Assembly: GCA_015065325.1 (NCBI GenBank)
Contig: SVQO01000020.1
Coordinates: forward strand, 1-40,822
From: Oscillospiraceae bacterium
Lineage (GTDB): Bacteria; Bacillota; Clostridia; Oscillospirales; SIG627
Reading direction: 5' to 3'
Length of the DNA stretch: 40,822 nt
Position numbers and translations under genes: made by a program
Notes under the pieces: generated by a model
Told to the model about the DNA's origin: nothing
Seen by the model: only the letters and a program-made list of their open reading frames with translations
Databases searched by the model: none
Shown: in pieces, positions 40,666 through 40,822 of the stretch
Layout: each line of letters opens with the position of its first letter
Numbering within the stretch: position 1 is the stretch's first letter

Positions 40666-40704
40666 AAAGAGCCTGTAAAACCGAGTTTTACAGGCTCTTT
40701 TTGT
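40666..40704 (+). terminator. Terminator of the glycosyltransferase gene
   Basis: A perfect 13-bp stem GAGCCTGTAAAAC / GTTTTACAGGCTC with loop CGA and a T5 run. Confidence 0.9.
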
Positions 40705-40710
40705 AAACAG

Positions 40711-40734
40711 AAAACCACGCGATAGTCGCGTGGT
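40711..40734. terminator. Small GC-rich hairpin
   Basis: AACCACGCG / CGCGTGGTT with a 5-base loop. It may terminate a leftward transcript from beyond the edge. No T run on the plus strand. Confidence 0.45.
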
Positions 40735-40759
40735 TCAATAAAGGTTAACCGGTGAGAAA

Positions 40760-40822
40760 AAATCCTCCGATTGTGATAAGATAAAAACGACCTGCCAGTC
40801 GAAAAAAACAATCGGAGGATTT
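40760..40822 (+). promoter_or_regulatory. Inverted repeat hiding a ribosome binding site
   Basis: A 15-base perfect inverted repeat, AAATCCTCCGATTGT (40760-40774) and ACAATCGGAGGATTT (40808-40822), with a 33-base spacer. The 3' copy contains GGAGG followed by ATTT, as before a start codon just past the window. A transcript entering from the left would fold this site shut. Confidence 0.45.

Overview
The window looks like chromosome from a low-to-mid-GC Gram-positive of class Clostridia, probably an uncultured gut lineage. The reasons are strong AGGAGG-type ribosome binding sites, consensus TTGACA/TATAAT promoters with 17-base spacers, a lysine riboswitch, tRNAs that encode CCA, and Clostridia-typical small families (DUF6440, a CD1871A-like CXXC peptide, an LLH-type holin). 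A genus cannot be assigned from the sequence alone.

Layout. 1-10.5 kb: a GH28-like beta-helix protein (-), a hydantoinase/oxoprolinase pair hyuA-hyuB (+), an IS1182-type insertion sequence lodged exactly between the stop codons of two convergent genes, then a membrane protein that joins five Cys-pair modules to YD-type repeats, and a CE15-like esterase (-). 10.3-13.9 kb: two small (+) genes, then a five-gene (-) operon of HAD phosphatase, thioredoxin lipoprotein, CXXC mini-protein, membrane ferredoxin and LMW tyrosine phosphatase. 14.0-17.3 kb: a four-gene phage-derived cassette (holin, coiled-coil membrane protein, BppU/collagen-like fibre, amidase endolysin) with its own promoter and terminator and no other phage genes. 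17.3-20.4 kb: a (-) operon with a three-domain fusion (P-loop kinase, 3-methyladenine glycosylase I, methyltransferase), cytidine deaminase, a DUF6440 protein and an AEC transporter. 20.5-27.1 kb: a (+) operon of three membrane-linked proteins: a 1408-aa von Willebrand A protein, a secreted single-span protein and a zinc-ribbon membrane protein.

27.3-34.9 kb: tRNA-Ala, a split ThrE-type exporter (-), a lysine riboswitch driving dapA-lysC-lysA (+), a ribbon-helix-helix regulator facing a frameshifted AbrB-like gene between two identical terminators, and a MATE exporter. 35.1-36.4 kb: a four-helix-bundle (S23-like) and nucleotidyltransferase pair, then a nest of small hairpins. 36.35-38.4 kb: seven tRNA genes in divergent and separate units, interrupted by a TIGR01212-type radical SAM gene. 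38.5-40.7 kb: a HAD phosphatase and a membrane glycosyltransferase. The right edge has an inverted repeat that would hide a ribosome binding site.

How the parts work together: the clearest pathway is lysine/diaminopimelate synthesis under lysine feedback. The thioredoxin, CXXC peptide and ferredoxin genes read as a chain moving electrons across the membrane. The best candidates for undescribed biology are the VWA operon, the triple-fusion repair-like protein with its cytidine deaminase neighbour, the lone phage cassette, and the S23-like/nucleotidyltransferase pair.
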